DNA from: Alcaligenes faecalis
GTDB taxonomy: Bacteria > Pseudomonadota > Gammaproteobacteria > Burkholderiales > Burkholderiaceae_B
Direction of reading: 5' to 3'
Assembly (NCBI RefSeq): GCF_005311025.1
Contig: NZ_CP031747.1
Span: forward strand, 1,054,001 to 1,118,000
Length of the DNA stretch: 64,000 bases
The notes beneath the pieces are model-generated. The model saw only the letters and a list, made by a program, of their open reading frames with translations. It was not told the origin of the DNA and did no database searches. Each line of letters begins with the position of its first letter. Positions within the stretch are counted from its first letter, which is position 1. Below are positions 8,179 to 19,363 of this stretch, in pieces. A program made the translations under genes and the position numbers.

Positions 8179-9663
8179 ATGCAGACAGACGACCGCAGGC
8201 TGGACGTCAAGATCAGCAATGGCTGGATTATTGATGGCTTGGCCACCCCGCGTTGGCGTGGTGATGTGGGTATTCGAGAAGGACGGATTGTCGCCGTGGG
8301 CGACTTGAGCGCCTGGCACGCCGATCAATCGGTGGACGCCAGCGGCCATGTGGTGGCTCCCGGGTTTATTGATACTCACGGCCATGATGACTTGATGTTC
8401 ATCGAGCGGCCTGTTCTGGACTGGAAAACCAGCCAGGGCATTACGACGGTTGTGGTCGGCAATTGTGGCGTCAGCGCTTTCCCGGCTCCTTTGCCCGGTA
8501 ACTCGGCAGCGGCTTTGGCCTTGCTGGGCGATTCTCCCTTGTTTGAAGACATGGCGCAGTACGTGCAAGCCGTGCGCAAGCTCAAGCCCATGATCAACGT
8601 GGCGGCTTTGGTCGGTCACGCGAATCTGCGCATGGCCGTGATGCAGGACCCCTTGTCCCAGCCGAATGCCGATGAACAAAAGGCCATGGAAGCCTTGCTG
8701 GCCAAGGCCTTGGAAGAAGGCGCCGTGGGCTTTAGCACCGGCCTGGCTTACGAGCCCGGCTGCATGGCCGAGCCGGCCGAACTGGAAGGTCTGGCCCGTG
8801 TTGCCGCTTCCAAAGGCTCTTTGCACACCAGTCATATTCGCAATGAAGGCGACACGGTGCAGGAGTCGGTAGAAGAAGTGCTGGCGGTAGGCCGCCAGAC
8901 GCAGTGCGCCACCCTGGTGTCGCACCACAAGTGCATGATGCCGGCCAACTGGGGCCGCAGCAGCCATACCTTGGCCAATATTGATCGGGCCCGCGCCGAT
9001 GGCGTGCAGGCCACCCTGGATATTTATCCCTATTCGGGCAGCTCCACGATCCTGATCCCCGAGCGCGCCCACACCATAGACCAGATTCGTATTACCTGGT
9101 CCGAGCCTCACCCCGAGTGCAATGGCCTGTATCTGGCCGAGATTGCCGAGCAGTGGGGCTGCGACCGGGAAACTGCCGCACGGCGTTTGCTGCCTGCTGG
9201 CGCGATTTATTTTGCGATGGACGAGAAAGAAGTCCAGCGCATTTTCAGCCACCCATGTTGCATGGTGGGCTCGGACGGATTGCCTGCGGATGCGCATCCC
9301 CACCCTCGTTTGTGGGGTAGTTTCACGCGCATTTTAGGGCGGTACGTACGCGAAGATGGCCTGATGTCCCTGGAGCAGGCGGTTGCCAAAATGACCGCCA
9401 TGCCTGCCTCGGTCTTCGGGCTGGAAAACCGCGGCGTGTTGCAAGTCGGCGCCTGGGCGGATCTGGTGGTGTTTAATCCCGAAACGGTGCAAGATTGCGC
9501 CACCTGGGAAGAGCCCACCTTACCGTCTCAAGGTGTGCAGACCGTGTTTGTGAATGGCGTACAGGTTCACCCTGTTGCCCCGGAGCAGCGGCCCGGCCAG
9601 GTGCTTGATCGCGCCTTTGCCGCTCAGGCACAAAGCCTGGATGCGCCGATTATCCCGCTATAA
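8179..9663 (+). CDS. N-acyl-D-amino-acid deacylase (D-aminoacylase)
   Basis: A 494-residue amidohydrolase-superfamily enzyme that hydrolyses N-acyl-D-amino acids to a carboxylate and a free D-amino acid. Family features are all present: DTHGHDD (H67, H69) at the end of the first strand, VVGNCG with the metal-ligand cysteine C96, HTSHIRNEG, SHHK, AGAIYFAMDE, GSDGLPADAHPHPRLWG (catalytic Asp) and the beta-sandwich C terminus with FGLENRG and WADLVVF. It resembles the well-studied Alcaligenes D-aminoacylases as remembered. The ATG follows GGAG at 8171. First gene of a five-gene operon with a permease and three other hydrolases. Acyl and side-chain preference cannot be read from sequence. Confidence 0.92.
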   Translation: MQTDDRRLDVKISNGWIIDGLATPRWRGDVGIREGRIVAVGDLSAWHADQSVDASGHVVAPGFIDTHGHDDLMFIERPVLDWKTSQGITTVVVGNCGVSAFPAPLPGNSAAALALLGDSPLFEDMAQYVQAVRKLKPMINVAALVGHANLRMAVMQDPLSQPNADEQKAMEALLAKALEEGAVGFSTGLAYEPGCMAEPAELEGLARVAASKGSLHTSHIRNEGDTVQESVEEVLAVGRQTQCATLVSHHKCMMPANWGRSSHTLANIDRARADGVQATLDIYPYSGSSTILIPERAHTIDQIRITWSEPHPECNGLYLAEIAEQWGCDRETAARRLLPAGAIYFAMDEKEVQRIFSHPCCMVGSDGLPADAHPHPRLWGSFTRILGRYVREDGLMSLEQAVAKMTAMPASVFGLENRGVLQVGAWADLVVFNPETVQDCATWEEPTLPSQGVQTVFVNGVQVHPVAPEQRPGQVLDRAFAAQAQSLDAPIIPL

Positions 9664-9775
9664 GCGGCGCGTCGGACAAGAAAACAGTCGCTGTGATCTG
9701 GGGCGGTCAACCAGGGCAGGGCGATTGCATCACATGCAGGTCGGTTTTTGAAAACTGGCCAGGAAGGATCGTTAA

Positions 9776-11197
<1,422 letters not shown>

Positions 11198-11216
11198 GTA
11201 CTGAAGGAGAGTGTGT

Positions 11217-12062
11217 ATGTTTACCTTAGGAAGCGAGTTGCTGGATGCGCCACTGGTTCGTGAGCGCCTGCAGGAACGACTGGAGCCTTTGCTGACCCAG
11301 GAGTCCGCCCGTATTTCGATGGCGGTCTACGCTACCGACGGTACCTCCTTGTTCGAGTGGCATGCGCAGCGCGTCATGCCCTCGGCCAGCCTGATCAAAA
11401 CGCCCATGCTCCTGTGCCTGCTCGAGCAAGTTGCTCAGGGCAAGCTGTCGCTGGATACGGTTTACCCTCTGCCCGAGGGCGACCGTACCCCTGGCACTGG
11501 CATCTTGAGCCAGCTGCCCGGCGTGCCCAGCCTGAGCCTGCGCGAGCTGGCCCTGCTGATGATTATCCTGAGCGATAACGTCGCCACCAATGCCCTGATC
11601 GACTTGCTGGGCATGGATAACATCAACGCCTGGAGCGCCCAGGCCGGTTTGCAGCATACGGATTTGCAGCGCCACATGATGGACATGAAGGCGCGCGAGG
11701 CCGGTAAAGACAACTGGACGACCGTTCAGGATGCCTGCTCGACCTTGCTGTATCTATTGCATTCGCCTGCCCTGCCGGAAAGCCTGCGTCAGCAGGGGCT
11801 GGACATGCTGGCGGATCAGCGTGAACGAGGTCACTTTGCGGCAATTTTGCCTTCTATCGCCCAACTGGCGCACAAGACCGGCTCCTTGCCCGGCTTGCGT
11901 CACGACGCCGGTATCTTGACGATGGGCGAACGCAGTGTGGTGCTGGCTGTGATGGCCGATGGCTTTACCGATGGCCGCACCAGCACCTCTTTATACGGTG
12001 GCCAGGGAGCGGGTGTCTTGTCCCGTCTGGCCTTGGAAACGGCCCGCGCCCTGCAGTATTGA
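11217..12062 (+). CDS. Cytosolic beta-lactamase-fold serine hydrolase
   Basis: A 281-residue protein with the three class A / penicillin-binding signatures: SLIK (S58-K61), SDN (119-121) and KTG (220-222). There is no signal peptide or lipobox, unlike true class A enzymes, and no recognisable E-x-x-L-N omega-loop glutamate; the region reads KAREAGKDNWTTVQ. It is therefore more likely a peptidase or amidase than a resistance enzyme. The ATG at 11217 is seven bases after AAGGAG; a GTG at 11211 is too close. It is enclosed in an operon of amidohydrolases, so a small acylated amino acid or peptide is the likely substrate. Confidence 0.85.
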   Translation: MFTLGSELLDAPLVRERLQERLEPLLTQESARISMAVYATDGTSLFEWHAQRVMPSASLIKTPMLLCLLEQVAQGKLSLDTVYPLPEGDRTPGTGILSQLPGVPSLSLRELALLMIILSDNVATNALIDLLGMDNINAWSAQAGLQHTDLQRHMMDMKAREAGKDNWTTVQDACSTLLYLLHSPALPESLRQQGLDMLADQRERGHFAAILPSIAQLAHKTGSLPGLRHDAGILTMGERSVVLAVMADGFTDGRTSTSLYGGQGAGVLSRLALETARALQY

Positions 12063-12084
12063 GCCGGTCCGAAAGGATAAAAGT

Positions 12085-12909
12085 ATGTCTACGACACGTG
12101 TTGCCCTGGTTCAATTGGATAGCGGCCGCGACCGCCAAACCAATCTGGACCAGCTAGAACATTGGGTGCTGGCCGCTGCCAAAGACGGCGCACAACTGAT
12201 TGTGACTCCCGAGTACAGCGATGTACGTGCTGATACGGAATGGTTGCAGCAAAATGCCACGCCCATTCCGGGTCTGGTGACGGATCACATGGCCAGCCTG
12301 GCGCGCCGCACCGGTGCCTGGATTCATCTGGGTTCCATGCACGAGCGCCGTCCTGATGATCATCGCCTGGGCAACACGAGCGTGACGTTTTCACCAGAGG
12401 GCGAAATCGTGGCGCAATACCGCAAAGTGCATTTGTACGATGCGGTGGTGAACGGTCTGGAATACCGCGAGTCCGACGATTTCTGCCACGGCCAGCATCT
12501 GCAAAATGTGCAGGTCGGGGATCTGAATCTGGGCCTGAGCATTTGCTACGACATGCGCTTTGCCGAGCTGTTCCGTACCTTGCGTGCCCGTGGCGCGAAT
12601 GTGCTGGTAGTGCCCGCCGCCTTTAATGTGCATACCGGCCGTGACCACTGGGAAGTGCTGTTGCGCGCCCGAGCCATTGAAAATCAGTGTTACGTGCTGG
12701 CCGCCGCGCAGATTGGCGGTCCCGGTCCCGCCATGCCGTGCTTGGGTCGCAGCATGATTATTGACCCTTGGGGCACCGTATTGGCCTGTATGCCTGATCA
12801 TCCAGGCTATATTTGCGCCGATCTGGACCCCGCTCGCGTGCAGCGCATGCGTGAATCACTTCCGGCCTGGCAGCACCGCCGGGGTGATCTGTATCCTATT
12901 CCTTCTTGA
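12085..12909 (+). CDS. Carbon-nitrogen hydrolase (nitrilase superfamily)
   Basis: A 274-residue nitrilase-superfamily amidase with the Glu-Lys-Cys triad: E43 (VTPEYSD), K114 (QYRKVHLYD) and C154 (LSICYDMRF). The pattern fits the Nit1/Nit2-like omega-amidase or general amidohydrolase branch rather than true nitrilases. Start ATG 12085 has GAAAGGA about eight bases upstream; an in-frame extension into the previous gene is rejected. Genes on both sides are within 30 bp, so it is co-transcribed with the D-aminoacylase and HutG-like genes. It may remove an amide or carbamoyl group in the same route. Confidence 0.9.
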   Translation: MSTTRVALVQLDSGRDRQTNLDQLEHWVLAAAKDGAQLIVTPEYSDVRADTEWLQQNATPIPGLVTDHMASLARRTGAWIHLGSMHERRPDDHRLGNTSVTFSPEGEIVAQYRKVHLYDAVVNGLEYRESDDFCHGQHLQNVQVGDLNLGLSICYDMRFAELFRTLRARGANVLVVPAAFNVHTGRDHWEVLLRARAIENQCYVLAAAQIGGPGPAMPCLGRSMIIDPWGTVLACMPDHPGYICADLDPARVQRMRESLPAWQHRRGDLYPIPS

Positions 12910-12938
12910 TTGTGTGCTGAAACAGACTGGAGTCTGCC

Positions 12939-13742
12939 ATGACCGTACCTGCTGCCTTTGAGTTTTATCCGGGCACTGCCCCCTTGTTGATTTCCATGCC
13001 CCACTCGGGCACCTACGTGCCTTCGGACTTGCAGGCGCGTTTTACGGAGTCAGCGCGTCAGGTGCCGGATACGGATTGGCATATTCCACGCTTGTATGAG
13101 TGCGCCCAGAAACTGGGTGCATCCGTGCTGGTGGCGACGTATTCGCGGTTTGTGGTGGATCAGAACCGCCCGCCGGACAATGCCAGCCTGTATCCCGGTC
13201 AAAGCGTCACCAGCCTGTGTCCCGTGGACACGTTTGGCGATGAACCCATTTACCAGCCTGGCCAGGAACCGGACGAGCGTGAGGTTGCCCAGCGTCGCGA
13301 GACCATCTGGCTGCCGTATCACCAGAAACTGGAAGAAGAGCTGACGCGTTTGCTGGCCCTGCATGGCCGTGTGGTCCTGTGGGATGCGCATTCGATTCGT
13401 TCGGTCGTGCCGCGTTTTTTTGAAGGCCGCCTGCCGGATCTGAATTTCGGGACTGCCAATGGCCAGAGTTGTGATCCTGCCTTGAGCGAGCGTCTGATGA
13501 AAACCGCCTCGGCCAACAAAGACTACAGCAGCGTGTTGAATGGCCGTTTCAAAGGTGGTTACATCACCCGCCACTACGGACGTCCCGAGCAGAACATCCA
13601 TGCTGTGCAGCTGGAAATGGCGCAGTGCTGCTATATGGAAGAGCAGTGGCCCTTTGATTACAAAGAAGAGGCGGCCCACAACATCCAGCCCCTGATCGAG
13701 GCCTTGCTGCGCGACGCGCTGGCCTTTGCGACCGAGTCGTAA
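12939..13742 (+). CDS. hutG: N-formylglutamate amidohydrolase family protein
   Basis: A 267-residue member of the HutG family, which hydrolyses N-formyl-L-glutamate to glutamate and formate, a histidine-degradation step. Seen here: LLISMPHSGTYVP near the start, VDQNRPPDN, WDAHSIRSVVPRFF (about 145-158) and a C-terminal GGYITRHYG. No other hut genes are near, and the operon partners act on N-acylated amino acids, so the real substrate may be a different N-formyl or N-acyl amino acid; the symbol describes the family. GGAG lies eight bases before the ATG. It ends the operon, with a GC-rich hairpin 11 bp later. Confidence 0.85.
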   Translation: MTVPAAFEFYPGTAPLLISMPHSGTYVPSDLQARFTESARQVPDTDWHIPRLYECAQKLGASVLVATYSRFVVDQNRPPDNASLYPGQSVTSLCPVDTFGDEPIYQPGQEPDEREVAQRRETIWLPYHQKLEEELTRLLALHGRVVLWDAHSIRSVVPRFFEGRLPDLNFGTANGQSCDPALSERLMKTASANKDYSSVLNGRFKGGYITRHYGRPEQNIHAVQLEMAQCCYMEEQWPFDYKEEAAHNIQPLIEALLRDALAFATES

Positions 13743-13753
13743 ATTCATCCTGA

Positions 13754-13777
13754 GCCCCGGCACAGACAGGCCGGGGC
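13754..13777. terminator. GC-rich hairpin after the D-aminoacylase operon
   Basis: GCCCCGGC / GCCGGGGC form a perfect 8-bp stem with an 8-nt loop, 11 bp after the hutG-like stop codon. No T-run follows, so termination may be partial and the methyltransferase gene 45 bp downstream could be read through. Confidence 0.5.
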
Positions 13778-13822
13778 GCTACACTATCGCCTTGGCCACG
13801 GTGGCCGTAGAGCGATTCATTC

Positions 13823-14671
13823 ATGTCTGACCTTTCCCCGCCCCTGTTCGAGAAACTGTGCTGTCCTTTGGACGGCTTGCCGCTCTCGTTTGAGGCTCCC
13901 AGCTGGCGCTGCCCCTCGGGCCATTGTTTCGATACGGCCAGCCAGGGCTATATCAATCTGCTTCCTGTACAAAACAAGCGCTCACGCGATCCGGGCGACA
14001 GCAAGGAAATGGTGGCGGCGCGACGTCGTTATCTGGAGTCCGGTGTGTACGAGCCTATCGCCGCCGGCGTGTGGCGTGCCTTGATGGATGGCCTGGAAGG
14101 AGAGGCGCCTTATGCCTGTCTGGATGCGGGCTGTGGCGAAGGCTATTACCCGCGTTATTTGCGTCAGCAGGATCAGGAAGGGCAGTTGGCCCTGATTGGT
14201 CTGGATATTTCCAAGTGGGCCGTCATGGCAGCAGCGCGCAGCTCCTCGGACATACGTTGGCTGGTGGGTAGCAATGCACAATTGCCCGTGCCGGATGGTA
14301 CTTTGGATGCCTTGCTGTGCATGTTTGGTTTTGCCGTGCCCGAGGAGTTCTTGCGGGCGTTGAAGCCGGGCGGTATCTGGGTGCAGGTGGAAGCGGGGCC
14401 AGACCATTTGCTGGAACTGCGCCGCATTATTTATCCGACCTTGAAAGCCGACAAGGACGAGACTCCGCAGTCCCCGGTCGGTTTCAGTCTGGAAGCTGTT
14501 GAACGTGTTCGTTGTCAGATCAGCCTTGATTCACAAGAGAAAATTGCCGATCTGCTCTTGATGACGCCCCATTTGTTCCGAGCCAGCGCGCAAGGGCTGG
14601 AGCAGGCTCGTCAATTGACGAGCCTGGATCTTCAGGTGGATGTGCGTATCAAGGTCTTGCGCCGTCTTTAA
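13823..14671 (+). CDS. rlmA: 23S rRNA guanine-N1 methyltransferase, RlmA family
   Basis: A 282-residue SAM-dependent methyltransferase of the RlmA type (m1G745 in E. coli 23S rRNA). It has the N-terminal zinc ribbon region, the family signature INLLPVQNKRSRDPGDSKEM (about 44-63) and a SAM site CLDAGCGEGYY (about 92-102). Oddly, the first zinc knuckle reads CCPLD, so D17 stands where E. coli has the second cysteine (CPLC); C14, C30 and H34 are kept and C13 or C35 might compensate. It ends in a 4-bp tail-to-tail overlap with the diguanylate cyclase gene. Confidence 0.9.
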   Translation: MSDLSPPLFEKLCCPLDGLPLSFEAPSWRCPSGHCFDTASQGYINLLPVQNKRSRDPGDSKEMVAARRRYLESGVYEPIAAGVWRALMDGLEGEAPYACLDAGCGEGYYPRYLRQQDQEGQLALIGLDISKWAVMAAARSSSDIRWLVGSNAQLPVPDGTLDALLCMFGFAVPEEFLRALKPGGIWVQVEAGPDHLLELRRIIYPTLKADKDETPQSPVGFSLEAVERVRCQISLDSQEKIADLLLMTPHLFRASAQGLEQARQLTSLDLQVDVRIKVLRRL

Positions 14672-16257
14672 GCTGATCTGCTCTGAGCGTCGCTGGCGGC
14701 CGGATCGCAAATTTCTACGCGGTTGCGTCCATTGCGCTTGGCCTTGTAAAGCGCTTCGTCCGCCAGTTTCAACACTGTGCTGTGTTCTCGGGCATGCAAG
14801 GGCCAGTGCGCCAGCCCAATGGAAATCGTAATAGGTGAGCCAGTTGGGCTATTGGTTTCGCTGATCAGAATGCGCAGGCGCTCGGCCAGTTGCACGGCCT
14901 GGTCTACATCCTGATCGGGCAGGAAAATACAGAACTCTTCACCCCCGACTCGACAGATCAGATCGGTATCGCGGGTACAGGCCCGCATGGTGTCGGCCAG
15001 AAAGCTCAGCACCAGATCGCCCACATCGTGCCCGTAGGTGTCGTTCACGCGTTTGAAGTGGTCAATATCCACCGTCAGCACGGAAAAGGGGGTGTCCGTT
15101 TCCTTCCATTGTTGCAGCACAACAGCCATGCCCCGGCGGTTATTCAGCCCGGTCAGCGGGTCGGTATTGCGCTCCACATCCATGACGCCCATTTTGCGAT
15201 TAACACGTTTCAAGCCCAGCAACATGGCCAGCTTGATCTGGCGGGACTCAAAATACCAGGCATGAACTTGTTCGATGCGCGAGCTGGCCTTGGCTGAATC
15301 CAGATGCGGAGCCTGGCGAGCTAGTTGTCGCAAGGGTTTGGCGATCAGCATGGCCAACATCCAGATCAGGATCTGCACGGCCAGGAAAAAGGGGATGGAA
15401 TTGCGCAGTACTTTGCCCAGCAGGACCGTTAATTCATCCAGCACCACTTTGGTGGGGCTTTGCACCACGACTCCCCATTTCACATCGTTGCTGGGCGCGA
15501 AACCGGCCAGCATGTCTACGCCCTTCACGTTGCGCAGGGACAGAGCGTCACTCTCGCCCTGGCTGACAGCGTCAATGGCCGGGTTGCCGTGTATGACTTC
15601 GCCAATCCGGGCGACGTCACGGTGAAAAATCAGCCGTTTGTGCTGGTCGACTACATAAATGTAAGAACCATCACGGTAAAAGTGCTCGCCCAGCAAGGCG
15701 TTCAGGCTATTGGGCTCGTGCAGGTAGATGGAACCGCCTACCAGGCCTTTGTAATTGCCTTCTGCATCAAAAATCGGGTGGGACAGGAAGATCAGCAAGC
15801 GCCCGGTGGCGGACAGATAGGGTGGGCTGACCACGGGTTTCCGGGTTTTCAGTGCCAGTTGCGTGCCTTCCCCCCGCAGTGTCGTGCCAAGCAGGTTGAG
15901 CTGTTGGGGAGCATTGGCCAGGACCCGGCCCTCGGTATTCAGAATCAAAACCGAGTTAAAGCTGTTGTTTTGTTCTTTCAGGCGTCTGACTTCGTCACGT
16001 AGCATGGGCTCGTTGCCCTGATTCAGGGAACGGGAGAGTTCGTTGGCGCTATAACGAAGTTGCTGTTGCAAATTGGCGATGAAGGCATCGGTGCTGCTGG
16101 CCAGTTTCAGCGCGTAGGCGCGGTTCTTTTCCAGAGCTTGCTCGATCAGCAAGGAACGCTCCGCTGAATAGGCTCCATACAAGGTGTAGCCCATGGTCAG
16201 CAGACTGCTGGCAGTAGCCAGCAAGAGAATCAGCCGGCGCAGATCAACAAAAAACAT
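14668..16257 (-). CDS. Membrane diguanylate cyclase with periplasmic Cache-type sensor
   Basis: A 529-residue protein that should make cyclic di-GMP from GTP. A first membrane segment (about 8-28), a periplasmic sensor of about 260 residues with a double-Cache pattern (GRLLIFLSHPIFDAEGNYKG), a second segment (about 290-312) and a C-terminal GGDEF domain follow in order. The active loop is RVGGEEF, with catalytic residues intact, and RDTD five residues upstream fits the inhibitory I-site. The gene is monocistronic. A likely -10 (TATAAT on the complement) lies at 16331-16336. The ligand of the sensor is unknown. Confidence 0.92.
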   Translation of the reverse strand: MFFVDLRRLILLLATASSLLTMGYTLYGAYSAERSLLIEQALEKNRAYALKLASSTDAFIANLQQQLRYSANELSRSLNQGNEPMLRDEVRRLKEQNNSFNSVLILNTEGRVLANAPQQLNLLGTTLRGEGTQLALKTRKPVVSPPYLSATGRLLIFLSHPIFDAEGNYKGLVGGSIYLHEPNSLNALLGEHFYRDGSYIYVVDQHKRLIFHRDVARIGEVIHGNPAIDAVSQGESDALSLRNVKGVDMLAGFAPSNDVKWGVVVQSPTKVVLDELTVLLGKVLRNSIPFFLAVQILIWMLAMLIAKPLRQLARQAPHLDSAKASSRIEQVHAWYFESRQIKLAMLLGLKRVNRKMGVMDVERNTDPLTGLNNRRGMAVVLQQWKETDTPFSVLTVDIDHFKRVNDTYGHDVGDLVLSFLADTMRACTRDTDLICRVGGEEFCIFLPDQDVDQAVQLAERLRILISETNSPTGSPITISIGLAHWPLHAREHSTVLKLADEALYKAKRNGRNRVEICDPAASDAQSRSA

Positions 16258-16330
16258 GAGGATGGGCGAACGCTCGAAGTAAAGGGAGGGGCGGGGGAGG
16301 CCGAACAGACGGGCGTAAGACGCCTAAAAC

Positions 16331-16336
16331 ATTATA
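16331..16336 (-). promoter_or_regulatory. Candidate -10 box for the diguanylate cyclase gene
   Basis: The complement reads TATAAT, about 74 bp upstream of the start codon. A weak -35-like TCAAAC lies 18 bases further upstream on that strand. Reported only as a plausible sigma-70 promoter. Confidence 0.38.
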
Positions 16337-16433
16337 CGTAAAGAATGTTTCCGAGTTTGAGGAGGTGTGACCTAAGGCCACAGGAAGGACGTCGCGCAGG
16401 GCAGGGGATTACGCCAGAGTGTAAGATGTGAAA

Positions 16434-16445
16434 TGGTCTAGACCA
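16434..16445. promoter_or_regulatory. Perfect 12-bp palindrome upstream of acnA
   Basis: TGGTCTAGACCA is exactly self-complementary and lies 80-91 bp before the acnA start. The pattern resembles operators of GntR-family regulators, which often control citric-acid-cycle genes in Burkholderiales. No regulator gene adjoins, so the binding protein is unknown. Confidence 0.5.
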
Positions 16446-16524
16446 ATAGACAGTTACCACATGTGTATCGCTGGCTGGGTAGATTGGATGGTATCGGCCG
16501 GCACTTTTCCATGGAGATCCCGAT

Positions 16525-19278
16525 ATGAAAAGCGTAGATAGTTTTAAGGCTTTGCACCAGTTGGATGTCGGCGGGCAGTCCTACGACTACTATCGGTTAG
16601 ATGCGGTTCGTGGAGATGGCCTGGATGTTGCCAGCCTGCCTTATGGCTTGAAGATCCTGCTGGAAAACTTGCTGCGCACCGAAGATGGTGGCGATGTCAC
16701 GGCCGATGATATTCGCGCCCTGGCCGCTTGGGACCCTGCTGCCGAGCCCGATCGTGAAATCGCTTTTACCCCCGCACGCGTTGTGCTGCAGGACTTTACT
16801 GGTGTGCCAGCCGTTGTGGACCTAGCCGCCATGCGTGAAGCCATGCAGGCCTTGGGTGGTGATCCGCAAAAAATCAACCCCCTGGCACCGGTAGAGCTGG
16901 TTATCGACCACTCGGTGATCGTGGACGACTTTGGCAAGCCCAGTTCGTTTGAACGCAACGTGGAAATCGAATACGAGCGCAATATGGAGCGCTACCAGTT
17001 CCTGCGCTGGGGCCAAAGTGCTTTTGATAACTTCAAGGTCGTGCCACCGGGCACCGGTATTGTTCACCAGGTGAACCTGGAACATTTGGCCCGCGTGGTC
17101 TTTACGCGTGATGAACAAGGCCGTCAGCTGGCGTATCCCGATACCTGTGTGGGCACGGACTCGCACACGCCTATGGTGAACGGTCTGGGCGTGGTGGCCT
17201 GGGGCGTAGGCGGTATCGAGGCCGAAGCCGCCATGCTGGGCCAGCCCATTTCCATGCTGATCCCTCGCGTTGTGGGCTTCAAGCTGACGGGTCAAATGCC
17301 TGAGGGCACCACGGCTACCGACCTGGTGCTGACGATTACCGATATGCTGCGTCAGCATGGGGTGGTCGGCAAGTTTGTGGAGTTCTACGGCCCCGGCGTC
17401 AGCGCTGTGCCGTTGGCCAACCGTGCCACTATCGGCAATATGAGCCCTGAATACGGCTCCACCATCTCCATGTTCCCCATCGACGAGGAAACCCTGCGTT
17501 ATATGGAGCTGACGGGCCGCAGCAAAGAGCAGATCGAACTGGTACGCGCCTACGCCAAGGCTCAGGGCCTGTGGCACGATCCGCAGCACGAGCCTCGCTA
17601 CTCCGAGCGCCTGGAGCTGGATCTGTCCACCGTTGTTCCTTCGATTGCTGGCCCCAAGCGTCCCCAGGACCGCATTGCGCTGTCTTCGTCCAAACCGGCA
17701 TTCCGTACCGCTGTGCGCGACTTGCTGGGCGACGATGTAGCGACCTACGATGAGGCCGTGGAAGAAAGCTTCCCCGCGTCGGACGTGCCTTCGCACAAGC
17801 CGCCAGCACCTCGGAAAGCGGCGGTGGAGTTTACGCTGGCCGATGGCAGCAAGTGCACGCTGGATCATGGCTCGGTCGTCATTGCCGCGATTACTTCGTG
17901 TACCAATACCTCCAACCCCAGCGTCATGATGGCCGCTGGTCTGCTGGCCAAGAAAGCCGTGGAAAAGGGCTTGAGCCGCAAGCCTTGGGTGAAAACCAGT
18001 CTGGCCCCCGGGTCGCGCGTGGTTACGGACTACTACCAGCGTGCAGGCCTGACTTCCTATCTGGATAAGCTCGGTTTTGATCTGGTTGGCTACGGGTGCA
18101 CTACATGTATCGGTAACTCTGGCCCCTTGATTCCAGAGGTCAGCCAGGCCATTAACCAGAACGATCTGGCCGTGGTGTCCACGCTGTCCGGTAACCGCAA
18201 CTTCGAGGGCCGTATTCACCCCGAAGTGAAGATGAACTACCTGATGTCGCCACCGCTGGTGGTCGCCTACGCCTTGGCGGGCACCATGGATATTGACCTG
18301 TACCACGAGCCTTTGGGGCAGGGCAGCGATGGCAAGGATGTATTCCTGAAAGACATCTGGCCGTCTGCCGCTGAAGTGCAGGACGTGATCAGCAAGGCGA
18401 TTGCCTCGGATATGTATCGTGATGGTTATGCCGATGTGTTCGCCGGTGACGAGCGCTGGCGCTCTCTGCCTACCCCCAAAGGGGATCGTTTCGAGTGGCA
18501 GGATGATTCCACCTACGTGCGCAAACCGCCTTACTTCATTGATCTGAAGCGCGATCCAAGCCCCGTCTCGGACATTCGAGGTGCGCGCGTGCTGGCCAAG
18601 CTGGGCGATTCAGTGACAACCGATCACATCAGTCCCGCCGGTTCGATTGCGCGTACCTCGCCTGCGGCAACGTACTTGATGGATCACGATGTCAAACCGC
18701 AGGATTTCAACTCCTACGGTTCGCGTCGCGGTAACCATGAAGTCATGATTCGCGGCACTTTCGCCAACGTGCGTCTGCGCAACCAATTGGCTCCGGGTAC
18801 AGAAGGCGGCTATACACGCGACTTCACGCAAGATGGTGCACCAGTGGCCACGATTTACGATGCCTCGCGCAATTACTTGAATGCCGCTGTCCCGCTGGTG
18901 ATTCTGGCCGGCAAGGAATACGGCTCGGGTTCTTCGCGTGACTGGGCGGCCAAAGGTACGGTGCTCTTGGGCGTCCGTGCAGTTATTGCCGAGTCCTACG
19001 AACGTATTCACCGCAGCAACCTGCTGGGCATGGGCGTGATGCCTTTGCAGTTCCCGGCTGGTCAGAACGCCGAAACCTTGGGCCTGGCGGGGGATGAAAT
19101 CTTTGATATTGAAGGCATTACCGCCCTGAATCAGGACAAGATTCCCGAGAAGGTCAAAGTGCGTGCGGGCGATATCGAGTTCGAGGCTCTGGTCCGAATT
19201 GATACGCCTAGCGAAGCGCATTACTACCGTCACGGCGGTATCATGCAGTACGTTTTGCGGGGCTTGTTGAAAGCGTAA
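16525..19278 (+). CDS. acnA: Aconitate hydratase A
   Basis: A 917-residue aconitase (citrate to isocitrate, TCA cycle, cytoplasm). The [4Fe-4S] cysteines are C459 ([13 protein letters not shown]), C525 and C528 ([12 protein letters not shown]). The swivel domain contains [10 protein letters not shown] for substrate phosphate/carboxylate binding. The length and the N-terminal YYRLDAV... [14 protein letters not shown] region fit the AcnA/IRP type, not AcnB or the AcnD of the methylcitrate cycle. GGAG lies eight bases before the ATG. It stands alone, flanked by a palindromic operator candidate and an intrinsic terminator. Confidence 0.96.
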   Translation: MKSVDSFKALHQLDVGGQSYDYYRLDAVRGDGLDVASLPYGLKILLENLLRTEDGGDVTADDIRALAAWDPAAEPDREIAFTPARVVLQDFTGVPAVVDLAAMREAMQALGGDPQKINPLAPVELVIDHSVIVDDFGKPSSFERNVEIEYERNMERYQFLRWGQSAFDNFKVVPPGTGIVHQVNLEHLARVVFTRDEQGRQLAYPDTCVGTDSHTPMVNGLGVVAWGVGGIEAEAAMLGQPISMLIPRVVGFKLTGQMPEGTTATDLVLTITDMLRQHGVVGKFVEFYGPGVSAVPLANRATIGNMSPEYGSTISMFPIDEETLRYMELTGRSKEQIELVRAYAKAQGLWHDPQHEPRYSERLELDLSTVVPSIAGPKRPQDRIALSSSKPAFRTAVRDLLGDDVATYDEAVEESFPASDVPSHKPPAPRKAAVEFTLADGSKCTLDHGSVVIAAITSCTNTSNPSVMMAAGLLAKKAVEKGLSRKPWVKTSLAPGSRVVTDYYQRAGLTSYLDKLGFDLVGYGCTTCIGNSGPLIPEVSQAINQNDLAVVSTLSGNRNFEGRIHPEVKMNYLMSPPLVVAYALAGTMDIDLYHEPLGQGSDGKDVFLKDIWPSAAEVQDVISKAIASDMYRDGYADVFAGDERWRSLPTPKGDRFEWQDDSTYVRKPPYFIDLKRDPSPVSDIRGARVLAKLGDSVTTDHISPAGSIARTSPAATYLMDHDVKPQDFNSYGSRRGNHEVMIRGTFANVRLRNQLAPGTEGGYTRDFTQDGAPVATIYDASRNYLNAAVPLVILAGKEYGSGSSRDWAAKGTVLLGVRAVIAESYERIHRSNLLGMGVMPLQFPAGQNAETLGLAGDEIFDIEGITALNQDKIPEKVKVRAGDIEFEALVRIDTPSEAHYYRHGGIMQYVLRGLLKA

Positions 19279-19363
19279 GCCTGGCAGCAGGTCAAGGCGT
19301 GTGCATGCACGCCCAACAGTGCGTCAGTTGTGCCCTGTGCAACTGGCGCACTGGTGTGTTTGA

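Noticed and set aside
11217-12062. Antibiotic-resistance beta-lactamase
   Set aside because: It has no export signal, lacks the omega-loop glutamate pattern and sits in a metabolic operon. Classed as a serine hydrolase instead.
16822-18306. A 494-codon open frame on the minus strand
   Set aside because: It is antisense to acnA and has no ribosome site or domain; acnA has all catalytic cysteines.
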